16,529 nt of DNA. Source: CAYMKE01 sp964390955. GTDB lineage: Bacteria; Bacteroidota; Bacteroidia; Bacteroidales; JBBRXJ01. The notes beneath the pieces are model-generated. The model did not search any database. It was not told the DNA's origin and was given only the letters and a program-made list of their open reading frames with translations. Position numbers and translations under genes: made by a program. This document shows, in pieces, positions 7,702-15,118 of this stretch (the first letter of the stretch is position 1; each line of letters begins with the position of its first letter). The stretch spans positions 1 through 16,529 of the forward strand of contig CAYMKE010000044.1 in the NCBI GenBank assembly GCA_964390955.1, in the 5' to 3' direction.

Positions 7702-9108
7702 CTATTCCGGAAAATCAAAATAATTCTTCGCATTAAAATAGCAAATATCTTCAACAACTTTACCTAAAAAACTCATGTCATCAGGAAACTCTCCGTTTTC
7801 AACATCTTGTCCGATCAGGTTGCATAAAATACGCCTGAAATATTCATGCCGGGGGAACGAGAGAAAACTTCTCGAATCTGTGAGCATCCCCACAAAACGG
7901 CTAAGAAGCCCCAATTGTGACAACGTATTTAGTTGGTCAATAATGCCTTCTTTTTGATCCATAAACCACCATCCTGAGCCCCATTGCATTTTCCCGGGTA
8001 TACTTCCGTCCTGAAAATTCCCGATCATGGTCGCCATGATGGCATTATCCGATGGATTAAGATTATAAATAATGGTTTTTGTAAGCTTTCCTTCCTGGTC
8101 GAGCCGGTCAAAAAAGCGCGACATGGGTTTAGCTACTTCATAGGAGCCAATGGAGTCAAATCCAATGTCTGCTCCGCGTTGTTTAAACATTCGGGTGTTG
8201 TTGTTGCGCATTGCACCCACATGATATTGCTGTGTCCATCCCTTTTCATGATCCATGACAGCAAATTCATACAACATAGCAGATTTGAATTTTTCGATTT
8301 CTGTATTATCCAAATCTTTCTTATTGCGTACTTTCTTAAATATTTTTTCTATTTCTGATTCCGCATAGTCTGCTGCATGCATGGTTTCAAGTCCATGATC
8401 GGATAAACGGCTGCCTTGTTCATGAAAAAAATCATGGCGTATGCGAAGTGCTTCAAGAAGGTCTTGATAGCTTTTGATATCCATGTCAGCAGATTTCGCT
8501 AATTTGTCAATGTATTGATTGTATGTCCCTGTATCTTCCACTTTCATAGCAGAATCGGGCCTCCAGGCCGGGTACACTTTCTTTTCAAACTGATCAGCTT
8601 TGATTTTGTGATGATGCTCGAGGGAGTCGGCCGGATCATCGGTGGTGCATACAGATTCTACATTCATTTTATGCAGAATATTCCGGACAGAAAATTCTTT
8701 GCTTCTTAATTTCTCTGTGGCTTCATCGTATATTTCTCTGGCAGTATCCGGATTAAGGATTTTGTCAATGCCCAAAGGATTTTTTAATTCAAGGTGAGAC
8801 CAGTGGTATAATGGATTTCGCATCAGATAAGGCATTGTTTTGGCAAATTGTTCAAATTTTTCCCAATCGCCTGCATCCCCTGTACAGTATTTTTCATCTA
8901 TTCCATTGGTGCGCATGGCACGCCATTTATAATGATCGCCGCCCAGCCATACCTGCCCGATATTGTCAAAGTTTTTATCCTCTGCAATTTCACCGGGAGG
9001 GAGATGGCAGTGATAGTCTATAATAGGGAGGTCTGCTGCATGACGGTGATATAGTGTTTGAGCTGTTTTATTGTGAAGCATAAAATGCCTGTCCATAAAT
9101 TTTTTCAT
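7702..9108 (-). CDS. uxaC: Glucuronate (uronate) isomerase
   Basis: It isomerises D-glucuronate to fructuronate, and galacturonate to tagaturonate, as the first step of cytoplasmic uronate breakdown towards 2-keto-3-deoxygluconate. Its 468 aa match the family. It belongs to the amidohydrolase-like superfamily: the metal-binding HCH is at 33-35 in IIDYHCHLPP, followed by the family motif GGDHYKWRAMR (56-66). 'VCTTDDPADSLEHH' sits mid-protein, and the C-terminal 'SFPRHEYFRRILCNLIG' is near 413-429. No other hexuronate genes (uxuA/B, kdgK, kdgA) lie in the window, so it is isolated from its pathway here. It converges on ugd with a 72-bp gap and no strong terminator between them. The ATG at 9108 gives the standard N-terminus 'MKKFMDRHFML'. 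Confidence 0.95.
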   Translation of the reverse strand: MKKFMDRHFMLHNKTAQTLYHRHAADLPIIDYHCHLPPGEIAEDKNFDNIGQVWLGGDHYKWRAMRTNGIDEKYCTGDAGDWEKFEQFAKTMPYLMRNPLYHWSHLELKNPLGIDKILNPDTAREIYDEATEKLRSKEFSVRNILHKMNVESVCTTDDPADSLEHHHKIKADQFEKKVYPAWRPDSAMKVEDTGTYNQYIDKLAKSADMDIKSYQDLLEALRIRHDFFHEQGSRLSDHGLETMHAADYAESEIEKIFKKVRNKKDLDNTEIEKFKSAMLYEFAVMDHEKGWTQQYHVGAMRNNNTRMFKQRGADIGFDSIGSYEVAKPMSRFFDRLDQEGKLTKTIIYNLNPSDNAIMATMIGNFQDGSIPGKMQWGSGWWFMDQKEGIIDQLNTLSQLGLLSRFVGMLTDSRSFLSFPRHEYFRRILCNLIGQDVENGEFPDDMSFLGKVVEDICYFNAKNYFDFPE

Positions 9109-9385
9109 ATATAATAAGATTTAAATAGGTTTTCAAGTACTACAAAGATGGCAATTTTTATTAAAAAAAGTATGGTACATGAATAAAATTACCTGAACAT
9201 ACCTGCCACTCAAAAATTTAATCTAATTTTGCATTGTTTTTTTTAATTGGAATGATTTATCTTAACATGATATAATACCAACATATAAATGTCAATACTA
9301 TACTATACAAAATATCATTGCGTTTAAAAAAAATACGAATATCAAAAGGCCAATGATCAGAATGATGTATCTGACTTTTAATATT
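9109..9385. other. Gene-free spacer between uxaC and rnpB
   Basis: This is 277 bp of very AT-rich DNA with no credible reading frame. It should hold the divergent promoters of uxaC and rnpB. A TAnnTTTG match on the plus strand (TAATTTTG, 9224-9231) is 155 bp from rnpB and probably too far to drive it directly. The stretch ATTGCGTTTAAAAAAAA (9317-9333) recurs at 14853-14869 ahead of rarA. I see no tRNA or other structured RNA here. Confidence 0.5.
9143..9150 (-). promoter_or_regulatory. Weak candidate -7 box of uxaC
   Basis: On the minus strand this reads CATCTTTG, one mismatch from TAnnTTTG, placed 34 bp before the uxaC ATG. This spacing is close to that of the other candidate boxes in this window. 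No clear -33 TTG is seen. Confidence 0.25.
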
Positions 9386-9712
9386 GAGCAGGCCGTTCTA
9401 TCAATCTTCTTTTAAGAAGGTAGGAAAGTCCGGACAACACAGGGCGCCATGCTTCCGAAAGGGAAGATGCCTGTGAGGGCATGGTACCGGGGAAGAAAAG
9501 AACCGCTCTGCCTTTGGCAGAGTAAGGGTGAGAAGGTGGGGTAAAAGCCCACCAGACCTGGTGGCGACACCAGGTGCTGCCCGGCCCATGGGTTGAAAGG
9601 CCATGTATACCGGCATATAAGGACTGCCCGTCCGTTGCCGGGGGGTAGGCCGCTTAGATAAATGATAGAACCCATCTTTGATGGCGACAAAATCCGGCTT
9701 ATAGGCCTGCTC
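9386..9712 (+). ncRNA. rnpB: RNase P RNA, bacterial class A
   Basis: This is the catalytic RNA that removes 5' leaders from tRNA precursors. The ends pair perfectly as helix P1 (GAGCAGGCC 9386-9394 with GGCCTGCTC 9704-9712). P2 is GTTCTATCA (9395-9403) with TGATAGAAC (9663-9671). P3 is the small hairpin CTTCT-TTTA-AGAAG (9406-9419). The catalytic P4 helix is AAGTCCGG (9426-9433) with CCGGCTT (9694-9700), leaving the conserved bulged U at 9429. Conserved blocks GGAAAGTCCGG, AAGGGTGA and GCTTAGATAAATGAT are present. Two normally invariant-looking positions appear as A rather than G (GGTAAAAGC and GACAAAATCC). P1 is followed by a T-rich stretch (TTTATTTTT) that can serve as terminator. Total length of 327 nt is normal for the class. 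Confidence 0.96.
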
Positions 9713-9811
9713 TTTATTTTTCTGTAATAAATCTTTGAAAATCAATGCATGCCCCTTCCCCTGCTAATTTATTAACTTAACTTTATAAACGGACTCTATT
9801 TAGAAAAAACA

Positions 9812-10510
9812 ATGCGCATAGACATTTTAACAGCTTTACCCGAACTACTCGAAAGCCCTTTGGGGCATTCTATCATCAAACGAAGCGTAGACAAAGGTTT
9901 GGTGAAAATACATGTACACAACTTGCGTGATTTTTCAACCAATAAACACAAAAAAGTTGATGATTATCCGTTTGGTGGAGAGGCCGGCATGGTCATGTCT
10001 GTTGAACCCATTGACAGGGCTATTCAACAATTGAAGGCAGAGCGGGAGTATGATGAAATTATTTTTACAACTCCTGATGCCCCGGTGTTCAATCAACAAA
10101 AAGCGAACCATCTTTCTACAATGAAAAATATCATTATTCTGTGCGGACATTATAAAGGTGTTGACCAGCGTGTAAGAGATCATCTCATTACCATGGAATT
10201 ATCTATTGGCGATTATGTACTTACCGGAGGAGAACTGCCGGCTGCAATTATTGCAGATAGTATAATACGACTTATTCCCGGAGTGATTTCAGATGAAACA
10301 TCTGCACTGACGGATTCGTTTCAGGATCATTTACTTGCCCCCCCGGTTTACACAAGGCCTGCTGATTATAAAGGAATGAAAGTACCTGACGTATTAAGGT
10401 CAGGTAATTTTAACGTGATAGACCAGTGGAAAACCGAACAGAGCCTGAACAAAACGAAAAAGCTACGCCCTGATTTGTTGAATGATGCGGAGGATGATAA
10501 GGAATCTTGA
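9812..10510 (+). CDS. trmD: tRNA (guanine-37-N1)-methyltransferase
   Basis: It methylates G37 next to the anticodon of tRNAs reading CNN codons, using S-adenosylmethionine, and so prevents frameshifting. It is a SPOUT-class trefoil-knot enzyme. Its 232 aa are near the usual 230-260. The N-terminus MRIDILTALPELL, the loop DDYPFGGEAGMVM (50-62), the knot with LCGHYKGVDQRV (110-121) and SIGDYVLTGGELPA (131-144), Arg153 in RLIPGV and the catalytic Asp168 in SALTDSF are all present. It stands alone rather than in the rpsP-rimM-trmD-rplS operon of many bacteria. It follows rnpB on the same strand at a distance of 99 bp, and may be read through from it or have its own promoter. It converges on crtB with 19 bases between the stops. 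Confidence 0.96.
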   Translation: MRIDILTALPELLESPLGHSIIKRSVDKGLVKIHVHNLRDFSTNKHKKVDDYPFGGEAGMVMSVEPIDRAIQQLKAEREYDEIIFTTPDAPVFNQQKANHLSTMKNIIILCGHYKGVDQRVRDHLITMELSIGDYVLTGGELPAAIIADSIIRLIPGVISDETSALTDSFQDHLLAPPVYTRPADYKGMKVPDVLRSGNFNVIDQWKTEQSLNKTKKLRPDLLNDAEDDKES

Positions 10511-10529
10511 TATTATGGACAAACACTAA

Positions 10530-11357
10530 TTATATTCTGATAAACATTGCTTTAAGGAATAACCAAGCCTTATAAAAGTTTGAAATTCTATAACGTTGCT
10601 TCATTATTGTTTGAACAGGTGCATATTTTATTTTTTGCAGTAGTTTTAAATAATATGTATAAGCCAGAAAAACTCCGCGTTTACTTTTTTTATCAAGAAG
10701 TTTAATTCCCTGCAAAGCATTGCAAAAATTAACGTCAATATCTTTAATAATGCTTTCTTTATCCTTTTCTGTAATGTTATAAAAATCAATTTCAGGGAAG
10801 TATAGTCTTCCACGTTCTTCAAAATCATTGCCTATGTCTCTCAAAAAATTAACTTTTTGAAATGCCCTGCCTAAATTTTTTGCCTCTTCTTTTAATGCCT
10901 CATATTTTGAATTATTTTTTCCTGTAAATACTTTCAGGCACATTAACCCTACAACTTCTGCGGAACCAAAAATATATTCATCAATGCTTTTTAAATTATG
11001 ATATTTCCGGTATAAGTCTGTTTCCATGCTGTTTAAAAAAGCATCTATCATGTACTGTTCAATATTATATTCGTTCACAACCCATTGGAAACTGTCGATG
11101 ATTGGATTGCTGCTGATTTTCCGTTTAATGGCCTTGTATGTATCCTGTTTAAATTCTTCGAATAATTCTTTTTGAGGATGATCAAAGAATGTGTCAACAA
11201 TTTCATCGGCATATCGTACAAATCCATAAATGGCATATATCGGAGTTCTTAATGATTTATGGAATGCTCTGATTCCCTTCGAAAAGGAGGTACTGTAATT
11301 GGTTGTTGTGATTTTACTGCATGCAAGATTATTATTTCGATACAACTGAATATTCAT
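10530..11357 (-). CDS. crtB: Phytoene synthase
   Basis: It condenses two geranylgeranyl diphosphates to 15-cis-phytoene, the committed step of carotenoid synthesis, at the inner membrane. It is 275 aa, within the short end of the squalene/phytoene synthase family. The first Asp-rich Mg-diphosphate site is YADEIVD (Asp51/Asp55) and the second is VNFLRDIGNDFEERGRLYFP (169-188; Asp174/Asp178). Both are intact. GSAEVVGLM (131-139) is the helix conserved in phytoene synthases. It starts 17 bases after the crtI stop, so the two are one operon. Squalene or diapophytoene synthase (crtM) would be alternatives from the fold alone, but the crtI neighbour supports phytoene. By eye the coding sequence is more AT-rich than the dehydrogenase genes. 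A 60-aa frame internal to it is a shadow. Confidence 0.92.
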   Translation of the reverse strand: MNIQLYRNNNLACSKITTTNYSTSFSKGIRAFHKSLRTPIYAIYGFVRYADEIVDTFFDHPQKELFEEFKQDTYKAIKRKISSNPIIDSFQWVVNEYNIEQYMIDAFLNSMETDLYRKYHNLKSIDEYIFGSAEVVGLMCLKVFTGKNNSKYEALKEEAKNLGRAFQKVNFLRDIGNDFEERGRLYFPEIDFYNITEKDKESIIKDIDVNFCNALQGIKLLDKKSKRGVFLAYTYYLKLLQKIKYAPVQTIMKQRYRISNFYKAWLFLKAMFIRI

Positions 11358-11374
11358 ATTTCGGTTAAATCTGG

Positions 11375-12868
11375 TTAATGTTTTTTAGATTGGTTTTTAT
11401 TAATATCATTGATCATCCGTTCAGTAGTCAGCTTTGAACTAATGACAGCCATTGGCAAGCCAGTACCAGGCAGAGTACTCGAACCGACATAATATAAATT
11501 ATTATATTTCTCATCTTTGTTTTTAGGGCGGAAATATCCGATTTGACTTAAATCATGTGCCAGCCCTAAACCACTTCCTTTGTATAAATTGAACTTTTCC
11601 TGCCATTGCCGGGGATCGAGAATTGTTTTGGATATCAAATGCTCCTGGATATTAAATCCGGAGCGTTCTGAAAGGTCATTTATTATCGTGTCTGCCACTT
11701 CGTTACGGTCTTCCCAATGAGGTTTGTAACGTAGATCAGGCACCGGGCACAAGATAAATAGTGCTTCACACCCTTTGGGTGCAGCCGCTGGATTTAAAAA
11801 TGATGCTACATTTACATAGTAGTAAGGATTTTCAAGCGTGATTGAATTTTTAAATATTTTTGAAGCATATTCCTTAAAATTATTTCCAAGAAAATAATTG
11901 TGATGATTCAGATTTGGAATTTTCCCTTTCACCCCCAAGTACATAGTGAATGGCGCTAATGTCCATTTTTTTTTGTATAGTTTTGCCTCAGAGAATGCAC
12001 GCCTGTGCAGAATATTTCCTCTAAACCATGCGGCATCAGCATTTACCACAAAATAATCAGCAGTCCATATTTTATCATTTTGATCAATGAATCCGGTAAT
12101 GTTTTGTTTGTCTTTTTGAAAATCTTTAATTTCTACATTGTAGTGTATCTTTACCTGTTCTTTTTCAAGTTTCTGGATTAATGATTTAATAATTTGGTAC
12201 ATTCCGCCTTTAACATTAAAGTAACCGTCATGTTTTAATTCTGTATAGGTAAGCATAGAATAAACAGCAGGAGTATCAAAAGGAGTTGATCCCAGGAAAA
12301 AGGCGACAAGAGAAAAAATAACTTTTACTTCATATGAAGAAAAATATCTTGATAATTCCTGCCATACAGAACGAAACATTTTCGGTGCATGATGTAAGGG
12401 GACCTTCATTAATTGAAATAAAAAATCATAAAGTGTATTAAAATTTTTTTGAATGATTTTGTGTTCTGTATCGTGAAATAAAGTACCGGTATTTTTTAGA
12501 AAGCGTTTCATTTTTTCCTCAAAATCCGGTTCAACCTCTTTAAATTCCCGGGCTAGTTTATCAAGGTTTTTATATATAATATATTGTTTGGGATTATTTC
12601 TGAAATTTACAGTATATAATGGGTCTAATTCTACAAATTCAAACAATTGATTAATATTGCAATCACTAAGGAAGTTACTAAACACATAGCTCATGCTAAA
12701 AAAGGTAGGTGCCATGTCAAATGTAAAACCATCTTTTTGAAATTGATTAAGTCTTCCGCCAGCCTGATGGTGTTTTTCAACCATTTCAACGCGATATCCT
12801 TTTTTTGCGAGTCTCAAAGCAGTGGTCAGCCCGCCCAAACCGGTGCCTACAATGAATGCTTTTTTCAT
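11375..12868 (-). CDS. crtI: Phytoene desaturase, CrtI type
   Basis: This FAD-dependent enzyme introduces double bonds into phytoene to give lycopene or a less desaturated product. The FAD-binding fold is at the very N-terminus: GTGLGG (8-13), Glu31 ending the second strand, AGGR (36-39), and FDMAPTFF. The C-terminal signature YYVGSSTLPGTGLPMAVISS lies near residues 459-478. I take the ATG at 12868 (497 aa, 'MKKAFIVGTG'). A frame extending to 12883 begins with TTG and adds five residues not expected in this family. It lies directly upstream of crtB. No lycopene cyclase or hydroxylase is in the window, so the final pigment is unknown. A related ketolase or CrtD/CrtN role cannot be excluded, but pairing with crtB favours CrtI. 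Confidence 0.9.
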   Translation of the reverse strand: MKKAFIVGTGLGGLTTALRLAKKGYRVEMVEKHHQAGGRLNQFQKDGFTFDMAPTFFSMSYVFSNFLSDCNINQLFEFVELDPLYTVNFRNNPKQYIIYKNLDKLAREFKEVEPDFEEKMKRFLKNTGTLFHDTEHKIIQKNFNTLYDFLFQLMKVPLHHAPKMFRSVWQELSRYFSSYEVKVIFSLVAFFLGSTPFDTPAVYSMLTYTELKHDGYFNVKGGMYQIIKSLIQKLEKEQVKIHYNVEIKDFQKDKQNITGFIDQNDKIWTADYFVVNADAAWFRGNILHRRAFSEAKLYKKKWTLAPFTMYLGVKGKIPNLNHHNYFLGNNFKEYASKIFKNSITLENPYYYVNVASFLNPAAAPKGCEALFILCPVPDLRYKPHWEDRNEVADTIINDLSERSGFNIQEHLISKTILDPRQWQEKFNLYKGSGLGLAHDLSQIGYFRPKNKDEKYNNLYYVGSSTLPGTGLPMAVISSKLTTERMINDINKNQSKKH

Positions 12869-12905
12869 TAATTGATTAAACAATAGATTATTTTAATTTA
12901 AAAAT

Positions 12906-12966
12906 AAATTTATTCACAACAAAAAAAGCCTGGAAATTCCAGGCTTTTTTTGTTGTGAATAAATTT
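12906..12966. terminator. 61-bp perfect palindrome; bidirectional intrinsic terminator
   Basis: Two 30-nt arms are exact reverse complements around a single central A (12936). The inner part is a GC-rich stem, GCCTGG/CCAGGC, flanked by A7 and T7, the design of an intrinsic terminator usable in both directions. It begins 6 bases after the lipoprotein stop codon and lies 37 bases before crtI on the same strand, so it should end the lipoprotein message and separate it from crtI-crtB. The outer arms (AAATTTATTCACAAC and its complement) extend well beyond what a terminator needs. Confidence 0.85.
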
Positions 12967-12972
12967 CGTATG

Positions 12973-14739
12973 CTATTCGAGACAGTAATTAAAATACATT
13001 GCCCAGCCTGCGCCACCAAAATCTGTACCATCTGCCCATGCATCCAATTCTGTGGTGACAGAGTTGCAAATGTTATTAATGGATATGGTTGTTACTTGTG
13101 CCATGGTAACCTGAGTTTTTAATTCAGGTGAATCTTTAACACCGGGGTCTAAAATCACCAATACTTTATGTCCGCAATGAGGAACAAATCCTTCTCCATT
13201 ATCAAGGGCATCCTGCACCATTGCATCAACAATTGATTGATCAAATGAAAAATCAGCTATTTCGGGGGTTGGTTTTATATCGTCAATCAGGGTCCACATA
13301 GCTGCCTGTTCTTCAGCTCCGGTTACACCAAGCTCTGAATAATCCTGGTTGATCATATAGTTTAAGTTATCCAGATTTTGTGGTTTGTCAACAAGCAAGC
13401 TTAATAGCATGTCGTCATCTGAATAGCTGGAAACCATGTTCATTTCATATTCTCTCCCGGAATAAATAACATGGTCTAAATCAACACAATTGCCAGGATA
13501 TGTTCCATTAAAATCTCCTGCTCCTGAAATTGTTGTTTCAAAATAATGCGGCTCGCCCTGATAGCCTACCTCTACTTTTACTTTTTCAGGGGGTAGCAGA
13601 TTGTCTAATATGTTCACATTTGATTCTCTTTGTTGTACTGTTGCATGAGCCAATATGGCTACATTATTATTTCCACCGGTGCTTAGGTTTTCATATTTAT
13701 AAGAAAGTACAATAGGATCGTGTGTGGTATTGACAGTGAATTGAGAAATATCAGGATCACCAGTACTTGTAATTAAAACATCGCTTTTTGAAGGAGTGAT
13801 GGAAACATCTGTTTCTAATAAATACCATCCTTCCGATTCTATGACATATTCAATATCTACGTTTTGTTCATTTTTGGAAACGATTACTTTACCAATTACC
13901 TGATCCATATCAGCAATGAGGTCTCTTTCAATTGTTTCGCCGCATACAAGAGGCAATAGCTCAACTACTTTGGGTGTACAGCAAAAGGCTTCCAACTCTG
14001 CTGCCGTCATTGTTTCGACATAAGATTGATAACCCGGTGAGGTGATCTCAATGGTGTATTCATCATAATTGCATTTGTAATAGACTTTATTGGGTACCAC
14101 ATCTGATGAGATATCCTGTGTGTACACATAGTCACTTGCAGTGATTGTTATTTCGCCGTCAAGGAGTGTGTTGGATCCTAATTCGGATACACTAAGAGAG
14201 AAAGAACATAGATCAACCTGGTCAATCACAAACCATGATAATCCAAAATCTTCAGGTGTGCAATCACAATTCTGAACACACAAAATCTGTACAGTATAAT
14301 CCTGGCTTTTATCTTTTTCAACATTTAACGCCAAGGGTAACGGGTTGTCAACAAAGTCAGCATATTCAGAACCTACAATAGGCACAGCAAATAATACATT
14401 TCCATGTGCGTCTACCAACAGAAATTCTGTGAGGTTATACTGCCCGACAGGCAAAGCAATTTTTTGCGTAAAAATTTCCCCGTTCATTTTGTAAACAGTC
14501 AACGGAGTTGCATCAAAATCAGTTGTCCCACCACTGCTGGTTTCAATCGTTACCAGTGCTGAAACAACATTGCTCAAATCGCAATTTGTACTCTTAAGCG
14601 TTTTGGAAGCAAATGAAAATGAAATTTCCCCTTTTACATTTTTATCAGGGGTTTCTTCTATTTCCTTTTCACAACTTAAAACCATTGTTAAAGTAATGAA
14701 AAGGGCTATCAATTTTGTAATGATTCCTGTATTTTTCAT
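12973..14739 (-). CDS. Multidomain surface lipoprotein with thioester-domain-like C-terminal module, function unknown
   Basis: This is a 588-aa exported protein. Residues 1-22 are a lipoprotein signal peptide with lipobox VLSC, so Cys23 would be lipidated and the protein anchored in the outer membrane. Residues about 36-155 look like a beta-sandwich, and about 176-263 like a small PEGA/carboxypeptidase-regulatory-like beta domain. Residues about 283-370 (IGKVIVSKNEQNVDIEYVI ... GWYLLETDVSI ... VAILAHATVQQ) resemble a repeat module I recall from secreted proteins of unknown function. Residues about 385-588 carry NCVDLDH (Cys418), NLNYMINQ, EEQAAMWTLIDD (Gln478), GEGFVPHCGHKVLVIL and a final ADGTDFGGAGWAMYFNY. 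The Cys...Gln-A-A-M-W arrangement recalls thioester (TQxA) domains. There are many cysteines, which may form disulfides in the periplasm or outside. No transport or enzyme genes flank it. Function is not assigned. Confidence 0.85.
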   Translation of the reverse strand: MKNTGIITKLIALFITLTMVLSCEKEIEETPDKNVKGEISFSFASKTLKSTNCDLSNVVSALVTIETSSGGTTDFDATPLTVYKMNGEIFTQKIALPVGQYNLTEFLLVDAHGNVLFAVPIVGSEYADFVDNPLPLALNVEKDKSQDYTVQILCVQNCDCTPEDFGLSWFVIDQVDLCSFSLSVSELGSNTLLDGEITITASDYVYTQDISSDVVPNKVYYKCNYDEYTIEITSPGYQSYVETMTAAELEAFCCTPKVVELLPLVCGETIERDLIADMDQVIGKVIVSKNEQNVDIEYVIESEGWYLLETDVSITPSKSDVLITSTGDPDISQFTVNTTHDPIVLSYKYENLSTGGNNNVAILAHATVQQRESNVNILDNLLPPEKVKVEVGYQGEPHYFETTISGAGDFNGTYPGNCVDLDHVIYSGREYEMNMVSSYSDDDMLLSLLVDKPQNLDNLNYMINQDYSELGVTGAEEQAAMWTLIDDIKPTPEIADFSFDQSIVDAMVQDALDNGEGFVPHCGHKVLVILDPGVKDSPELKTQVTMAQVTTISINNICNSVTTELDAWADGTDFGGAGWAMYFNYCLE

Positions 14740-14777
14740 GTTTATAATATTAAATTATACCATATTATTATATTTTT

Positions 14778-14785
14778 CAAATTTA
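14778..14785 (-). promoter_or_regulatory. Candidate -7 box of the lipoprotein gene
   Basis: On the minus strand this reads TAAATTTG, an exact TAnnTTTG match identical to the box before ugd, located 38 bp before the lipoprotein ATG. The region 20 nt further upstream is T-rich but has no TTG, so the -33 element is not recognisable. Confidence 0.4.
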
Positions 14786-14960
14786 TGAAAAAAAAATGAT
14801 TTATATGAAAAAATTATCGTTTTTTTTTAATAAAATATATTAATTGTATTTAATTGCGTTTAAAAAAAAAAAAAACAGATGAATCGCCCATGACAAAAAA
14901 TTAGCTCTTTTCTAATAACTGGTTGATAGACAATCGGTATTCGGATCAAAAGTTAACAAT

Positions 14961-15002
14961 TAACTAATAACTAATAACTAATAACTAATAACTAATAACT
15001 AA
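14961..15002. repeat. Tandem heptamer TAACTAA, six perfect copies
   Basis: Six uninterrupted copies of TAACTAA span 42 bases, with a related TTAACAAT just before and TAATAA after. Each unit contains a TAA stop, and because 7 is not a multiple of 3 every plus frame is closed. The copy number is likely to vary by replication slippage. Confidence 0.95.
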
Positions 15003-15028
15003 TAATAATCTAAATTTAGAATAGAGCC

Positions 15029-15074
15029 TAAACCCCTAAACCCCAAACTTCTAAACTTCTAAACTTCTAAACTT
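15029..15074. repeat. Tandem octamer tract (TAAACCCC x2, then AAACTTCT x3.75)
   Basis: Two copies of TAAACCCC (15029-15044) pass directly into AAACTTCT repeated three times and a partial AAACTT (15045-15074). The two units share the AAAC core and unit length, suggesting one decayed octamer array. Confidence 0.9.
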
Positions 15075-15111
15075 AATAACTTAGTAACTTAATAACTTAG
15101 TAACTTAATAA
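15070..15111. repeat. Tandem 16-mer, about 2.6 copies, abutting rarA
   Basis: AACTTAATAACTTAGT occurs at 15070-15085 and 15086-15101, followed by a partial AACTTAATAA to 15111. Within each unit AACTTAAT and AACTTAGT are near-identical octamers, so the tract is an extension of the preceding octamer array. It ends 7 bases before the rarA start codon and therefore forms the immediate leader of the message. Confidence 0.92.
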
Positions 15112-15118
15112 TTAACAC

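Larger units (their letters stand above)
14740..15118. other. Gene-free, low-complexity spacer before rarA
   Basis: This 379-bp stretch separates two divergent genes. From left to right it holds the lipoprotein promoter, runs of 9 T (14820-14828) and 14 A (14862-14875), and about 80 bases of unremarkable sequence (14876-14955). It ends with three successive tandem-repeat tracts listed separately, plus the 12-bp palindrome TCTAAATTTAGA (15009-15020). No frame of any length is open, and no TAnnTTTG box is visible close to rarA, so its promoter is not identified. Confidence 0.6.

Noticed and set aside
8811..9054. Plus-strand frames of about 70 codons inside uxaC
   Set aside because: Antisense shadows of a fully intact uxaC; the other antisense frames in this gene are likewise shadows.
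9224..9231. TAATTTTG as the rnpB promoter
   Set aside because: It matches TAnnTTTG but is 155 bp from the mature 5' end and lacks a -33 TTG; AT-rich DNA gives such matches by chance.
9401..9745. Two overlapping minus-strand open frames of 92 and 114 codons
   Set aside because: They lie within and antisense to the RNase P RNA gene, whose helices P1-P4 are clear; the predicted peptides are Pro/Gly-rich without any family likeness.
12869..12883. Five-residue N-terminal extension of crtI
   Set aside because: It would start with TTG at 12883. The ATG at 12868 gives the usual N-terminus that enters the FAD-binding strand directly.
15029..15044. Telomere-like TAAACCCC units
   Set aside because: Only two copies, inside a bacterial spacer and continuous with a different octamer; there is no sign of a linear end.
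14961..15111. Possible CRISPR array
   Set aside because: Units of 7-16 nt are directly adjacent with no unique spacers, and no cas genes are present.
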